A DNA stretch of 64,000 bases, taken from contig JBKEEJ010000001.1 in the NCBI GenBank assembly GCA_047777345.1, forward strand, positions 124,001 to 188,000. Direction: 5' to 3'. Made by a program: the position numbers and the translations under genes. Shown piece by piece: positions 51,314 through 60,307 of the stretch. The first letter of the stretch is position 1. Every line of letters starts with the position of its first letter. This DNA is from Anaerocolumna sp047777345 (GTDB lineage: Bacteria; Bacillota; Clostridia; Lachnospirales; Lachnospiraceae). The notes under the pieces were generated by a model that made no database searches, was not told the DNA's origin, and saw only the letters and a program-made list of their open reading frames with translations.

Positions 51314-52333
51314 ATGATAAATCAAAAAGGTAATGCCAAAAAAATCCTGGTAACCGGAGCAGCCGGTTTTATCGGATTCCATTTGTCCCGGAAATTGTTG
51401 GAGCAGGGTTTTTTTGTGACCGGATATGATAATCTGAATGATTATTATGAAGTCACCCTAAAAGAGGATCGGTTAAGAATTTTGGAAAACTATAAGAATT
51501 TTACCTTTATCAAAGGAGATGTGGCCATAAAAGAAGAAGTGGATGAGCTTTTTCAAACAGTAAAGCCCGACTATGTTATCCATCTGGCGGCTCAGGCAGG
51601 GGTCCGCTACAGTATCGAAAACCCCAAAGCCTATATGGACTCAAACATCACAGGGTTCTTTCATATTCTGGAAGCCTTAAGAATATATGGTACGAAGCAT
51701 TTGGTATATGCTTCATCCAGCTCGGTTTACGGGGCCAATAAAAAAATTCCCTTTTCCACCGAGGACAAAACGGACCAGCCGGTAAGCTTTTATGCCGTTA
51801 CCAAAAAGACCAATGAACTAATGGCTTATACCTACAGCCATCTTTATCAAATACCGGCCACCGGCCTTCGGTTTTTCACAGTTTATGGGCCTTATGGCAG
51901 GCCCGATATGGCTTATTTTTCTTTTGCGAAATCTATCTGGGAAGAAAAACCCATTAAGGTATTTAACAATGGAAATTTGTACCGGGATTTTACTTATATA
52001 GATGATATTGTGGAGGGTATGGTTCGTATTATGGAAAAACCTCCTGTTCCGGATACCAATCAGGTACGACATAAGGTCTATAACATTGGCAATCACAGGC
52101 CGGAAAATCTTATGGATTTTATCCGTGTACTGGAAAATTGTCTTGGAAAAAAGGCAAAAATCCGTTTTTATCCCATGCAGGACGGTGATGTTTATCAGAC
52201 CTGTGCAGATGTTGCGGACTTAAAATCAGACTTTGATTTTTACCCTGATACGCCTATGGAAATCGGATTAAAGAAGTTTACGGATTGGTATTTATCAAGA
52301 TATGAGAGAAAAATTTCAGATTATATTGCCTAA
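51314..52333 (+). CDS. capI: NAD-dependent epimerase, UDP-glucuronate 4-epimerase type
   Basis: A 339-residue short-chain dehydrogenase/epimerase. NAD-binding GAAGFIGFHLS (about 15-25), DNLNDYYEVTLKEDRL (typical of UDP-glucuronate 4-epimerases), the catalytic Ser in YASSSSVYGAN and the YxxxK pair in SFYAVTKKTNE. FFTVYGPYGRPDMAYFSFAKSI and DFTYIDDIVEGM are also family strings. It would convert UDP-glucuronate, made by Ugd encoded at 56.7 kb, to UDP-galacturonate. Ribosome site AAAAGGAGG. Strictly it could act on another UDP-hexose. Confidence 0.9.
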   Translation: MINQKGNAKKILVTGAAGFIGFHLSRKLLEQGFFVTGYDNLNDYYEVTLKEDRLRILENYKNFTFIKGDVAIKEEVDELFQTVKPDYVIHLAAQAGVRYSIENPKAYMDSNITGFFHILEALRIYGTKHLVYASSSSVYGANKKIPFSTEDKTDQPVSFYAVTKKTNELMAYTYSHLYQIPATGLRFFTVYGPYGRPDMAYFSFAKSIWEEKPIKVFNNGNLYRDFTYIDDIVEGMVRIMEKPPVPDTNQVRHKVYNIGNHRPENLMDFIRVLENCLGKKAKIRFYPMQDGDVYQTCADVADLKSDFDFYPDTPMEIGLKKFTDWYLSRYERKISDYIA

Positions 52334-52360
52334 GGGGAAAAAGATATGGGAGGACTGCTT

Positions 52361-53038
52361 ATGAAAAAACAATATATGCCATTGTTTATCGTACAATGTA
52401 TTTTAATCCTGTTTATATGCAGTTCTTTATTGGCAGAAAATTTAATTTCAAAAGCCAACCCCATACCTGCAGTTTCGACAAGTACCAAGTATTTTACAGA
52501 CGCCCAATTAAATCATTTTGAGCAGAAAGTGTTAAATGTTCTTGCCGGTTGCAGGCTGTGGGATAATGGCACAAAAGCAGGTTATGCAAGGGGATTAAGT
52601 ACATATCAGAATATTTTAATGGAGCATTTTTGCCGTACTGACGTTAATATTACAAGTTCCGAAGGAAAAGAGGCAATAAGAAAAATCAATGAGTTAAGAG
52701 TGGTTTTGAATATGGAGAAGAATGATATTTCCAGCATGCCTCTGGACACAAGAGAATTTGCCATTCGGATTTTGAAAGAAGTTTACGAAATTTTTGGACT
52801 TAAATTATCCTTAAGCTTACAGGGAGATATTATTCAGGTTGTTGATGATAAAGGCTATTGTTTATATAAAGAAGAATCTGACTTTAAGGTTTTTCCCGGA
52901 TTTCGGTTGGATGTGTTTATTATAATCCTTTTGATTATCCTGTTCTTTCTGTTTTTATGTCTTTTCATTGCGAAAAAATATCATGTTTTTGTAAAGGATG
53001 TGGTATTTGATGGTTTTAATAAAGAAGGATACGCCTAA
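52361..53038 (+). CDS. Unknown membrane protein of the polysaccharide locus
   Basis: A 225-residue protein I do not recognise. One N-terminal helix (about 7-24) could be an uncleaved anchor, and a second strong helix (about 186-208, rich in Ile/Leu/Phe) lies near the C-terminus. The segment between them, about 160 residues, would be extracytoplasmic, with two cysteines (in GCRLWDNG and EHFCRTD). The short tail HVFVKDVVFDGFNKEGYA is cytoplasmic. The ATG at 52361 has GGGAGG upstream. Its end overlaps the start of the priming transferase gene, so the two are coupled. It might modulate chain length or initiation. Confidence 0.75.
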   Translation: MKKQYMPLFIVQCILILFICSSLLAENLISKANPIPAVSTSTKYFTDAQLNHFEQKVLNVLAGCRLWDNGTKAGYARGLSTYQNILMEHFCRTDVNITSSEGKEAIRKINELRVVLNMEKNDISSMPLDTREFAIRILKEVYEIFGLKLSLSLQGDIIQVVDDKGYCLYKEESDFKVFPGFRLDVFIIILLIILFFLFLCLFIAKKYHVFVKDVVFDGFNKEGYA

Positions 53039-54428
53039 TAAATATATACTGATTGTTGATTTGTGCTGTATTTTAACATCTTTAAACCTTTCATACTGGA
53101 TTCGTTTTGGCCGGATTACAAATATCTGGTTTGGCAATATTTTTGGACTGGCATCGATTATCCTTATTATGCTTTATATTGGAATTTATTATTTTTATGA
53201 TACCTACAGTAAATTATTTAAGAGAGGCTTTTTGGAGGAACTTCTGGTTGTAGTAAAAATAAACGGTATTCTGGCTGTTACCGTAACTGCCGTACTTTTT
53301 GTCTTAGGGGAAGGCAGAATGCTTTCCAGAATATTTTTTTTCCTTTTCTTTTTCTTAAATATCATGATTACTTACATTGCCAGGCAGTATTATAAAATCC
53401 TGCTGTTGTCGGTATATAAAAAAAGCTCATCCAGCAAAAAACTCATGATTATGACTACTTACGATGAGGCGGCTGCCGTTTTAAGACGGTTAAAAAGCGA
53501 AAATATCTGGGAATATCAGATTACCTATTTAACTATTTTAGACCGGCATATAATAGGGGAAACCATTGAGGGGGTAGAAGTTAAGGCAGATTTTATCAAT
53601 ATGTTCGAGGTGGCCAGGTGTCAGGCCTTAGACGAAGTATTTATCCATATACCAAACAGTTTTCCCTTAAATTTAAACCTGGAAGAAATTATTCTGGATT
53701 TTGAAAACATGGGGATAACGGTTAATTTAAGCATTAATACCTTCGGCTTAAAAATAAATGAAAAACAAGTGCAGGAAATGAGCGGCTACCATGTGCTGAC
53801 TTTTAGTTCCAGACTGTTTAGCCCAAGCAAACTCCATTTAAAACGTTGTATTGATATACTGGCAGGCCTGATTGGATGTGCTGTGACCGCAGTCCTGACC
53901 GTCTTTATTGCTCCTGCTATTTTAATAGAATCTCCGGGACCAATATTCTTTTCCCAGATAAGGGTAGGTAAAAACGGCAGAAGGTTTCGGATTTATAAGT
54001 TTCGGTCCATGTATGCAGACGCGGAGGAAAGAAAGGCAGAACTGCTTGCTTTTAACGAAATGAGCGGCTACATGTTTAAAATGAGAAATGACCCCAGGGT
54101 TACAAAGGTAGGAGCTTTTTTAAGAAAAACCAGTCTGGATGAATTTCCCCAATTTCTTAATATCTTAAAGGGCGATATGAGCCTGGTGGGAACCAGGCCT
54201 CCGACAGAAGAAGAATTTCTTCAATACGAAGGAAGACATAAGCGAAGATTAGCTTTAAAATCGGGCCTTACCGGTAACTGGCAGGTCAGCGGACGCAGTG
54301 ACATTACCGATTTTGAAGAAGTGGTAAAACTGGATTTGGAGTATATTGACAACTGGTCCTTATGGATGGATTTTAAAATTTTGATGAAAACTGTCTGGAT
54401 TGTAATATTTAAAAAAGGATCAAGATAA
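53010..54428 (+). CDS. Priming polyprenyl-phosphate sugar phosphotransferase
   Basis: A 472-residue protein that starts repeat-unit synthesis by moving a sugar phosphate onto undecaprenyl phosphate. Four N-terminal helices and a CoA-binding-like domain precede the membrane helix (about 275-300) and the catalytic bacterial sugar transferase domain: FFSQIRVGKNGRRFRIYKFRSMY, RKTSLDEFPQFLNILKGDMSLVGTRP and GLTGNWQVSGRSDI. The WbaP/EpsE class fits. It overlaps the unknown membrane protein gene. ATG 53010 is taken; ATG 52998 four codons earlier is possible. Confidence 0.92.
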   Translation: MVLIKKDTPNKYILIVDLCCILTSLNLSYWIRFGRITNIWFGNIFGLASIILIMLYIGIYYFYDTYSKLFKRGFLEELLVVVKINGILAVTVTAVLFVLGEGRMLSRIFFFLFFFLNIMITYIARQYYKILLLSVYKKSSSSKKLMIMTTYDEAAAVLRRLKSENIWEYQITYLTILDRHIIGETIEGVEVKADFINMFEVARCQALDEVFIHIPNSFPLNLNLEEIILDFENMGITVNLSINTFGLKINEKQVQEMSGYHVLTFSSRLFSPSKLHLKRCIDILAGLIGCAVTAVLTVFIAPAILIESPGPIFFSQIRVGKNGRRFRIYKFRSMYADAEERKAELLAFNEMSGYMFKMRNDPRVTKVGAFLRKTSLDEFPQFLNILKGDMSLVGTRPPTEEEFLQYEGRHKRRLALKSGLTGNWQVSGRSDITDFEEVVKLDLEYIDNWSLWMDFKILMKTVWIVIFKKGSR

Positions 54429-54448
54429 AACAAAAAAGGGGAGATTTT

Positions 54449-55168
54449 TTGAGTCAGTGGATTGATATACATAATCATTTGCTTCCCGCAGTAGATGACG
54501 GAGCGGTTAGTTTGGATCAGACAAGGCGTATGCTTCAAATCGCTTATGAAGAAGGAATTCATTTGATTATAGCAACACCTCATTATGGGGCCGGATGCTG
54601 TAACATGGATAAGGAAATTTTGTTAAGGAAGCTGGAACTGGTGCAAAAGGAAGCCGGGCTGATTGATCCCGGCTTTGAGATAGAACTTGGGAACGAGGTG
54701 TTTTACAGCGAAGACATAACGGAACATTTAAGACAGAAAAAAGCTATGACCTTAGCCGGCACCAGATATGTATTGGTTGAGTTTGCAAAAGCGGATGATT
54801 ATCAGACCATAAGAACCGGTATTCACAGGCTCCTAATGTACGGGTATCTGCCGGTTTTGGCTCATGTGGAACGGTACCATTGTTTGTATGAAAATTATGA
54901 GGGTATCTATGAGCTGATCAGGCTGGGAGCTTATATGCAAATGAATATATCCAGCATTATTCCTGGAAAGCATGGTTCTGGCTTTTGCAGGCGCCTTCTG
55001 GAATATGACCTTATACAGCTGATGGGAACGGATTCCCATTCTGATTTTATCAGGGCCCCCAAAATTAAGGATGGTATTCGTATCATACGCAAAAAATTTG
55101 GAGTAGAAGTTTTAAATAGGTTAATGTTTGAAAATCCGGTAAAACTTCTTAAAAATCAGTACATATAA
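54449..55168 (+). CDS. PHP-family protein-tyrosine phosphatase (CpsB/YwqE type)
   Basis: A 239-residue manganese-dependent phosphatase that dephosphorylates the CpsD/Wzc tyrosine kinase. Metal-binding motifs are DIHNHLLPAVDDGA at the start, TPHYG near 45, LGNEVF, VLAHVERYH and MGTDSHSD near the end. It starts with TTG at 54449, supported by AAAGGGGAG. It precedes the Wzz-like and kinase genes, the usual order of the capsule regulatory module, so it controls chain length and export by setting the kinase phosphorylation state. Confidence 0.92.
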   Translation: MSQWIDIHNHLLPAVDDGAVSLDQTRRMLQIAYEEGIHLIIATPHYGAGCCNMDKEILLRKLELVQKEAGLIDPGFEIELGNEVFYSEDITEHLRQKKAMTLAGTRYVLVEFAKADDYQTIRTGIHRLLMYGYLPVLAHVERYHCLYENYEGIYELIRLGAYMQMNISSIIPGKHGSGFCRRLLEYDLIQLMGTDSHSDFIRAPKIKDGIRIIRKKFGVEVLNRLMFENPVKLLKNQYI

Positions 55169-55196
55169 ACTGTACTTAAAATCTGACGGAGGAATT

Positions 55197-55964
55197 ATGA
55201 ATTATAGGGACAATGAGCTGGAAATAGATATGAAAGAATTATTTCGCCTTTATTTAAGAAAGATCTGGATTATTATTTTGGCAGGGATTATCTGTGCCTT
55301 ACTGGCAGGCCTTATTTCCAGGTTTGTATTAACGGCCGAATACAAATCCAGTACAAAGCTCTACATAATTAACAAGCAAAGTCATGAAAGCATTACCTAT
55401 TCTGATTTGCAGACCGGAAATCAACTGACCAAGGACTATCAGATTTTGGTGAAAAGCAGGCCCGTAACGGAACAGGTTATTCGTGACTTAAATCTTAGTT
55501 TGACCCATGAACAGTTACTGAAAAGAATTTCTGTCAATATACCTGCAGATACACGGATTATTGAAATAACGGTTATTTATCCGGACCCGGCTATAGCAAA
55601 GCAGCTGGCTGATGCCTTGGGAGAAGTATCCGCAAAACAACTGGTCTCCATTATGGAAATGGAAAAGGTAAATATTGTGGAACCCGGTAATTTACCCACC
55701 GAACCGGATTCTCCTGACTTGCTTAACAATGTTTTGCTAGGCGGCGGAATGGGGGCTATTTTTACCATGTTTATACTGCTTATTTTGTATATTACGGATG
55801 ATACCATGAAAAGCAGCGAGGATATTGAAAAATACCTTGGGTTAACTACCTTGGCATCTATTCCCTTAGAAAAGAATATTATGGAGTCCAGGAAAGTTAA
55901 AAAAGCTCTTAAAAAAGCCTATAAAAAAGGATACAAAGGGGGCATGAGCAATGCAGTCTATTAA
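55197..55964 (+). CDS. Wzz/CpsC-type chain-length and kinase-activator protein
   Basis: A 255-residue membrane protein with two helices (about 20-42 and 180-202) around an extracytoplasmic domain. The N-terminus DMKELFRLYLRKIWIIILAG is the Wzz signature and SPDLLNNVLLGGG (proline-rich segment before the second helix) is also typical. The cytoplasmic tail after the second helix (DDTMKSSEDIEKYLGLTTLASIP) activates the separate kinase. Its end overlaps the kinase gene by 14 bases, so they are co-translated. Confidence 0.92.
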   Translation: MNYRDNELEIDMKELFRLYLRKIWIIILAGIICALLAGLISRFVLTAEYKSSTKLYIINKQSHESITYSDLQTGNQLTKDYQILVKSRPVTEQVIRDLNLSLTHEQLLKRISVNIPADTRIIEITVIYPDPAIAKQLADALGEVSAKQLVSIMEMEKVNIVEPGNLPTEPDSPDLLNNVLLGGGMGAIFTMFILLILYITDDTMKSSEDIEKYLGLTTLASIPLEKNIMESRKVKKALKKAYKKGYKGGMSNAVY

Positions 55965-56646
55965 ATTTGAAAGAATAGAACCTCTTAATTTTATCAGCAA
56001 CGAGGCCTTTAATACGTTAAAAACCAATATACAATTTTGTGGTAAAAATATAAAAAGCATTTGCATGACCAGCTGTATGTCCAATGAAGGAAAAACAGAA
56101 GTTTCTTTTCGACTGGCTGCATCCTTAGCGGACAGCGGCAAGAAAGTACTGTTTGTTGACGCGGATTTACGAAAATCCGTCCTTATCGGAAGATATAGAA
56201 TTGACAGGGCGGTTTTAGGTCTTTCCCAGTATTTGTCCGGTATGAATCAACTGGATGAAGTGCTTTATCAGACTAATATCGACAATCTGGATATTATATT
56301 TACAGGGCCCATACCTCCTAATCCGTCTGAGCTTTTGGGAAGTCAGTATTTTCATGAAATGATTGAAACCCTAAAACCCAGTTATGACTATATAATCGTA
56401 GACACACCTCCTTTGGGAATTGTAATAGACAGTGCCAATGTGGCCAAATTTTGTGACGGCACCATACTGGTGGTAGAAACCCATTCCATTCGCTACAAAC
56501 TGGCGCAAAAAGTAGTAAAGCAGCTGGAAAAAGGAAATTGCAGAATACTGGGTGCGGTTATTAATAAAGTTAATGTAAAACAGGACAAACATTACGGAAA
56601 GTACTACGGCGGGTATTACGGTGATTCCTATACCACATATCAGTAA
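55951..56646 (+). CDS. CpsD-type protein-tyrosine kinase
   Basis: A 231-residue bacterial tyrosine kinase of the P-loop type. Walker A is in SCMSNEGKTEVSFRLA, Walker A' in VLFVDADLRKS and Walker B in YIIVDTPPLG. The C-terminus is a cluster of seven tyrosines (HYGKYYGGYYGDSYTTYQ), the autophosphorylation tail. It needs the cytoplasmic tail of the Wzz-like partner, encoded just upstream, and is reversed by the PHP phosphatase. In related systems it also phosphorylates UDP-glucose dehydrogenase, encoded next. Confidence 0.93.
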   Translation: MQSIKFERIEPLNFISNEAFNTLKTNIQFCGKNIKSICMTSCMSNEGKTEVSFRLAASLADSGKKVLFVDADLRKSVLIGRYRIDRAVLGLSQYLSGMNQLDEVLYQTNIDNLDIIFTGPIPPNPSELLGSQYFHEMIETLKPSYDYIIVDTPPLGIVIDSANVAKFCDGTILVVETHSIRYKLAQKVVKQLEKGNCRILGAVINKVNVKQDKHYGKYYGGYYGDSYTTYQ

Positions 56647-56691
56647 GTAAATAATTGGACCCAGGTAACAGAATATATTTTCAGATTGTAC

Positions 56692-56705
56692 CAGCCAATT
56701 GGCTG
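56692..56705. repeat. 14-base perfect palindrome before ugd
   Basis: CAGCCAATTGGCTG, about 50 bases before the ugd start. It could be a protein-binding dyad or a small hairpin; there is no T tract. Confidence 0.6.
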
Positions 56706-56752
56706 CGTGAATAAAAAAGAGAAAGATAAAATACATATTCAGGGGGAAAATT

Positions 56753-57919
56753 ATGAAAATCACGGTAGCAGGAACAGGTTATGTGGGTTTATCCAATGCG
56801 GTTTTACTGGCTCAGAATAACGAAGTTACCGCTCTGGATATTGTTCAGGAAAAAGTGGATCTAATCAATAACCGGAAATCACCTGTTATTGATTCGGATA
56901 TTGAGGAATATCTGGCCAAGAAAGAGTTACGCTTGACAGCTACCACGGATGTTTATAAAGCATATAAAGACGCGGATTATGTTATTGTAGCCACACCAAC
57001 CAATTATGACCCTGAGAAAAATTACTTTAATACCAGAAGTGTGGAAGCCGTTATTGCAAATGTGCTTTCTTTTAATCCGAAAGCCGTTATAGTGATAAAA
57101 TCCACTGTACCGGTAGGTTATACAAAAAAAGTAAAAGTCATGTTTGAAACGGATAACATAATGTTTTCACCGGAATTTTTAAGAGAGGGAAAAGCCTTAT
57201 ATGACAATTTGTACCCATCCCGTATAATCGTAGGGGAACAGTCGGAGCGGGCTAAGGTATTTGCCTCCCTTTTGTTAGAAGGGGCAATAAAAAGTGATAT
57301 TCCGGTTTTATACACCAATTCTTCGGAAGCGGAAGCAATAAAGCTGTTTGCCAATACTTATCTGGCTCTTAGGGTGGCATATTTTAATGAATTGGATACA
57401 TATGCCGAAGTCAGGGGACTGAATACAAAGCAGATTATTGAAGGAGTATGTCTGGATCCCAGAATAGGCAATCATTATAATAATCCATCTTTTGGCTATG
57501 GAGGATATTGCCTGCCTAAGGATACCAAGCAGTTGCTGGCAAATTATAACGATGTGCCCAATAATATTATCGGAGCTATCGTAGATGCCAATCGTACCAG
57601 AAAAGATCATATTGCGGAACGGATTATGATGCGAAATCCTAAAACCGTAGGCATTTTCAGATTGACAATGAAAACAAATTCCGATAACTTCAGGCACTCC
57701 TCTGTCCAGGGTATTATGAAAAGACTCAAAGCGAAAGGTATTAATGTGGTAGTATATGAACCGGCTTTAAAAGACGATTATTTTTTTAACTCCAAAGTCA
57801 TAAAAGACCTGGATGAATTTAAGCAAATATCCGATGTTATCGTTGCGAACCGTTTGTCTTTCGAAATAAAAGACGTAAAAGACAAGATTTACACACGGGA
57901 TATATATGAAAGGGATTAA
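56753..57919 (+). CDS. ugd: UDP-glucose 6-dehydrogenase
   Basis: A 388-residue NAD-dependent enzyme that oxidises UDP-glucose to UDP-glucuronate in two steps. The Rossmann motif AGTGYVGLSNAV is at residues 6-17. The catalytic cysteine is Cys253 in FGYGGYCLPKDTKQL. STVPVGYTKK, FSPEFLREGKA and the lysine/asparagine region SSEAEAIKLFANTYLALRVA are also present. It supplies UDP-glucuronate to the cluster; the epimerase at 51.3 kb can make galacturonate from it. It ends the polysaccharide locus. Ribosome site CAGGGGG. Confidence 0.95.
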   Translation: MKITVAGTGYVGLSNAVLLAQNNEVTALDIVQEKVDLINNRKSPVIDSDIEEYLAKKELRLTATTDVYKAYKDADYVIVATPTNYDPEKNYFNTRSVEAVIANVLSFNPKAVIVIKSTVPVGYTKKVKVMFETDNIMFSPEFLREGKALYDNLYPSRIIVGEQSERAKVFASLLLEGAIKSDIPVLYTNSSEAEAIKLFANTYLALRVAYFNELDTYAEVRGLNTKQIIEGVCLDPRIGNHYNNPSFGYGGYCLPKDTKQLLANYNDVPNNIIGAIVDANRTRKDHIAERIMMRNPKTVGIFRLTMKTNSDNFRHSSVQGIMKRLKAKGINVVVYEPALKDDYFFNSKVIKDLDEFKQISDVIVANRLSFEIKDVKDKIYTRDIYERD

Positions 57920-57993
57920 CATAAAGGAAAAAGAAAAAATGATTGACAGGAGTAAAAATAAACGGTAAAATAAATAAGAACATAAAAAAGGAA

Positions 57994-58118
57994 ATTCTTC
58001 GGGGCAGGGTGTAATTCCCGACCGGCGGTATAGTCCGCGAACTGATTTTCCCATTATGGATTATCAGCTGATTTGGTGAAATTCCAAAACCGACAGTAAA
58101 GTCTGGATGAGAGAAGAT
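57994..58118 (+). promoter_or_regulatory. FMN riboswitch (RFN element)
   Basis: Conserved RFN strings appear in order: TTCTTCGGGGCAGGGTG, TTCCCGACCGGCGGT, TAGTCCGCGA, the CTGATTTGGTGAAATTCC arm, and CCGACAGT...GTCTGGATGAGAGAAGA. It lies about 195 bases upstream of ribU and is followed by a terminator, so binding of FMN should stop transcription before ribU. Confidence 0.95.
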
Positions 58119-58149
58119 TTACGCAATTTAGACAAACGAAGATATGATC

Positions 58150-58180
58150 CCCCGAATCCAATGATTCGGGGTTTTTTTTC
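58150..58180 (+). terminator. FMN-riboswitch expression-platform terminator
   Basis: CCCCGAATC (58150-58158) pairs with GATTCGGGG (58163-58171), followed by eight T. It sits between the aptamer and ribU. Confidence 0.9.
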
Positions 58181-58313
58181 TCTTAAGGCTTATAAAACTT
58201 TAGAGATAAAAAAACCTTTGGGGGATGACTGCCAGAGTAAAAGTCTTTGCTTAATCGTCCTGGAATTTTCCTTTTAAATTAGTTAAAACTATTTATAAAG
58301 GAGAGAGATCACT

Positions 58314-58934
58314 ATGACAACCATTACTCAGGAAACAAAATCAACACCCGGCAAGAATAAAGGCAGAACATTTACCACAAGGGCCCTGGTAACCATCAGC
58401 CTCTTGTCTGCCTTATCTTATGTGCTTATGCTGTTGGAGTCACCTCCATATCTTGGTTTTTTACGTCTGGAATTCAGCGATGTTCCTGCCATTATCGGCG
58501 CTTTCCAGTTTGGACCTATATCCGGCCTGGTTATTGAATTGATTAAAAATCTGATTAAGGCAGTTACTTCTACGAAAACATCAGGTGTGGGAGAACTGGC
58601 GAATTTTATAATAAGAGTTTCTTATGTGATTCCCGCTGCTATTCTTTACCGGAAAATGAAGGGCAAATATAAATATCTGGTATCCTTTGGCGTGGCGACA
58701 ATATGTATGGCAATCGCAGGATTTTTGGTTAACTATTTTATAACACTTCCTTTATACGCAGCCCTTTACGGGGGAATGGACAATGTAATTGCTGTGGCAT
58801 CGGCCATTCTTCCTGTTATAAAAGATAAGATCGGTCTAATCCTGATCGGAATCACTCCTTTTAATTTGTTTATGGGGGCATTTCTTGGCTTAGTCAGCCA
58901 TTATACCTATCGGCTATTGAAAAAATATTTATAA
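58314..58934 (+). CDS. ribU: Riboflavin ECF transporter S component
   Basis: A 206-residue membrane protein with five or six helices that binds riboflavin for the energy-coupling-factor transporter; the shared EcfA/EcfA'/EcfT module must lie elsewhere. Typical strings are LVTISLLSALSYVLMLLESPP, LRLEFSDVPAIIGAFQFGPISG and ELIKNLIKAVTSTKTSGVGELANFI. The FMN riboswitch upstream confirms the substrate assignment. Ribosome site AAAGGAGAG. It has its own terminator. Confidence 0.95.
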   Translation: MTTITQETKSTPGKNKGRTFTTRALVTISLLSALSYVLMLLESPPYLGFLRLEFSDVPAIIGAFQFGPISGLVIELIKNLIKAVTSTKTSGVGELANFIIRVSYVIPAAILYRKMKGKYKYLVSFGVATICMAIAGFLVNYFITLPLYAALYGGMDNVIAVASAILPVIKDKIGLILIGITPFNLFMGAFLGLVSHYTYRLLKKYL

Positions 58935-58946
58935 AAGATATGAGAA

Positions 58947-58985
58947 ACATGGGGCAGTCGGACAATGATTTGCCCCATGTTTTTT
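58947..58985 (+). terminator. Terminator of ribU
   Basis: ACATGGGGCA pairs exactly with TGCCCCATGT, followed by a T tract. Confidence 0.9.
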
Positions 58986-59136
58986 GCGGGGGAAAATGCT
59001 TTAGAAGGCTCATTGTATTTGCAGCTACTTGTAATTTAAGTTCAATCTGTTATAATTGCACATAGGAATAAATCCCGAGATTAAGTATCAGAATGATACT
59101 TAGATCAATGATCTTTTTGTCAGAAGTGAGGAAGTT

Positions 59137-59589
59137 ATGATTATAGAAAGTTTTAAGATGGAAGATACCTTTAATATAGGCAGAAAAATAGGTGAACAGG
59201 CCAAGGCAGGAGAAGTTTACTGCCTTATTGGAGATTTGGGAACCGGAAAAACTGTGTTTACCCAGGGATTTGCCAAAGGCCTTGGTATCAAGGAAGCAGT
59301 AAACAGCCCCACCTTTACCATTATTCAGGAATATGAGGGAGGGAGGCTTCCCTTTTATCATTTTGACGTATATCGTATCGAAGACATTGATGAGATGGAG
59401 GAAATTGGATACGAAGATTATTTTTATGGCAATGGAGTCTGCCTGATTGAATGGTCTAACCTGATTGAAGAAATACTTCCTCCGGATCCGGTGGTTATAA
59501 CCATTGAAAAAGATTTGGACAAAGGATTTGATTACAGAAAAATTACAGTGGAGAAGAATAATGAGTATGAAAATATTAGCAATAGATAG
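59137..59589 (+). CDS. tsaE: tRNA threonylcarbamoyladenosine biosynthesis ATPase TsaE
   Basis: A 150-residue P-loop ATPase. Walker A GDLGTGKT is at residues 32-39, with NSPTFTIIQEYEGG and HFDVYRIED typical of the family. TsaE works with TsaB and TsaD on the t6A37 modification of ANN-decoding tRNAs, recharging the TsaBD complex after each round. TsaB follows with a 29-base overlap and TsaD is encoded at 62.5 kb. ATG 59137 has GAAGTGAGGAAG before it. Confidence 0.94.
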   Translation: MIIESFKMEDTFNIGRKIGEQAKAGEVYCLIGDLGTGKTVFTQGFAKGLGIKEAVNSPTFTIIQEYEGGRLPFYHFDVYRIEDIDEMEEIGYEDYFYGNGVCLIEWSNLIEEILPPDPVVITIEKDLDKGFDYRKITVEKNNEYENISNR

Positions 59590-60307
59590 TTCCGGATTAG
59601 TTGCCTCGGTTGCCTTGGTAACGGAGGAAAAATTAATGGCAGAATATACGGTAAATAATAAAAAAACCCATTCCCAGACATTACTCCCAATGTTAGATGA
59701 AATCGTAAAAATTCTGGACCTGGATTTAGCTGAAATCGATGCTATTGCAGTGGCGGGAGGGCCGGGTTCTTTTACAGGCTTAAGAATTGGTTCTTCAACG
59801 GCAAAAGGTTTGGGACTGGCCTTAAATAAGCCTATTATTAATGTTCCTACCGTAGATGCTCTGGCCTACAATCTGTATGGTACTGACAAATTAATCTGTC
59901 CTATCATGGATGCCAGAAGAAACCAGGTCTATACGGGAATTTATGAATTTTGCGATGATGAGTTCCGTGTGCTGGTACCCCAGATGGCCACAGGTATTAT
60001 AGAAGTGGCAGAGGAGCTCAATAAGAGAAAAAGGCCGGTTATATTTTTAGGCGACGGTGTGGAAGTTCAGAGAGAAAAACTGAAGGAAATTATGAAAGTG
60101 CCCTACTTTTTTGCACCCATTCATCTGTCAAAACAAAGAGCGGCAGCGGTTGGGGCTCTTGGCATTATATACTATAAGAATGGCCGGACGGAAAGTCCGG
60201 ATACCCATGAACCGGTTTATCTTCGGTTATCTCAGGCGGAGAGGGAATTAAATGAGAAAAAAAGAAAACTTGAACATTTAAAGCCGGAAGGACATGAGGT
60301 AAAGTGA
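59561..60307 (+). CDS. tsaB: tRNA threonylcarbamoyladenosine biosynthesis protein TsaB
   Basis: A 248-residue inactive paralogue of TsaD with an ASKHA fold. It begins MSMKILAIDSSGLVASVALV and has HSQTLLPMLDEIVK and AVAGGPGSFTGLRIGSSTAKGL. It scaffolds TsaD and TsaE in t6A synthesis. ATG 59561 is chosen because GGAGAAG is placed for it; the in-frame start at 59504 is within tsaE. It overlaps rimI by four bases (GTGA), so tsaE-tsaB-rimI are translationally coupled. Confidence 0.94.
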   Translation: MSMKILAIDSSGLVASVALVTEEKLMAEYTVNNKKTHSQTLLPMLDEIVKILDLDLAEIDAIAVAGGPGSFTGLRIGSSTAKGLGLALNKPIINVPTVDALAYNLYGTDKLICPIMDARRNQVYTGIYEFCDDEFRVLVPQMATGIIEVAEELNKRKRPVIFLGDGVEVQREKLKEIMKVPYFFAPIHLSKQRAAAVGALGIIYYKNGRTESPDTHEPVYLRLSQAERELNEKKRKLEHLKPEGHEVK

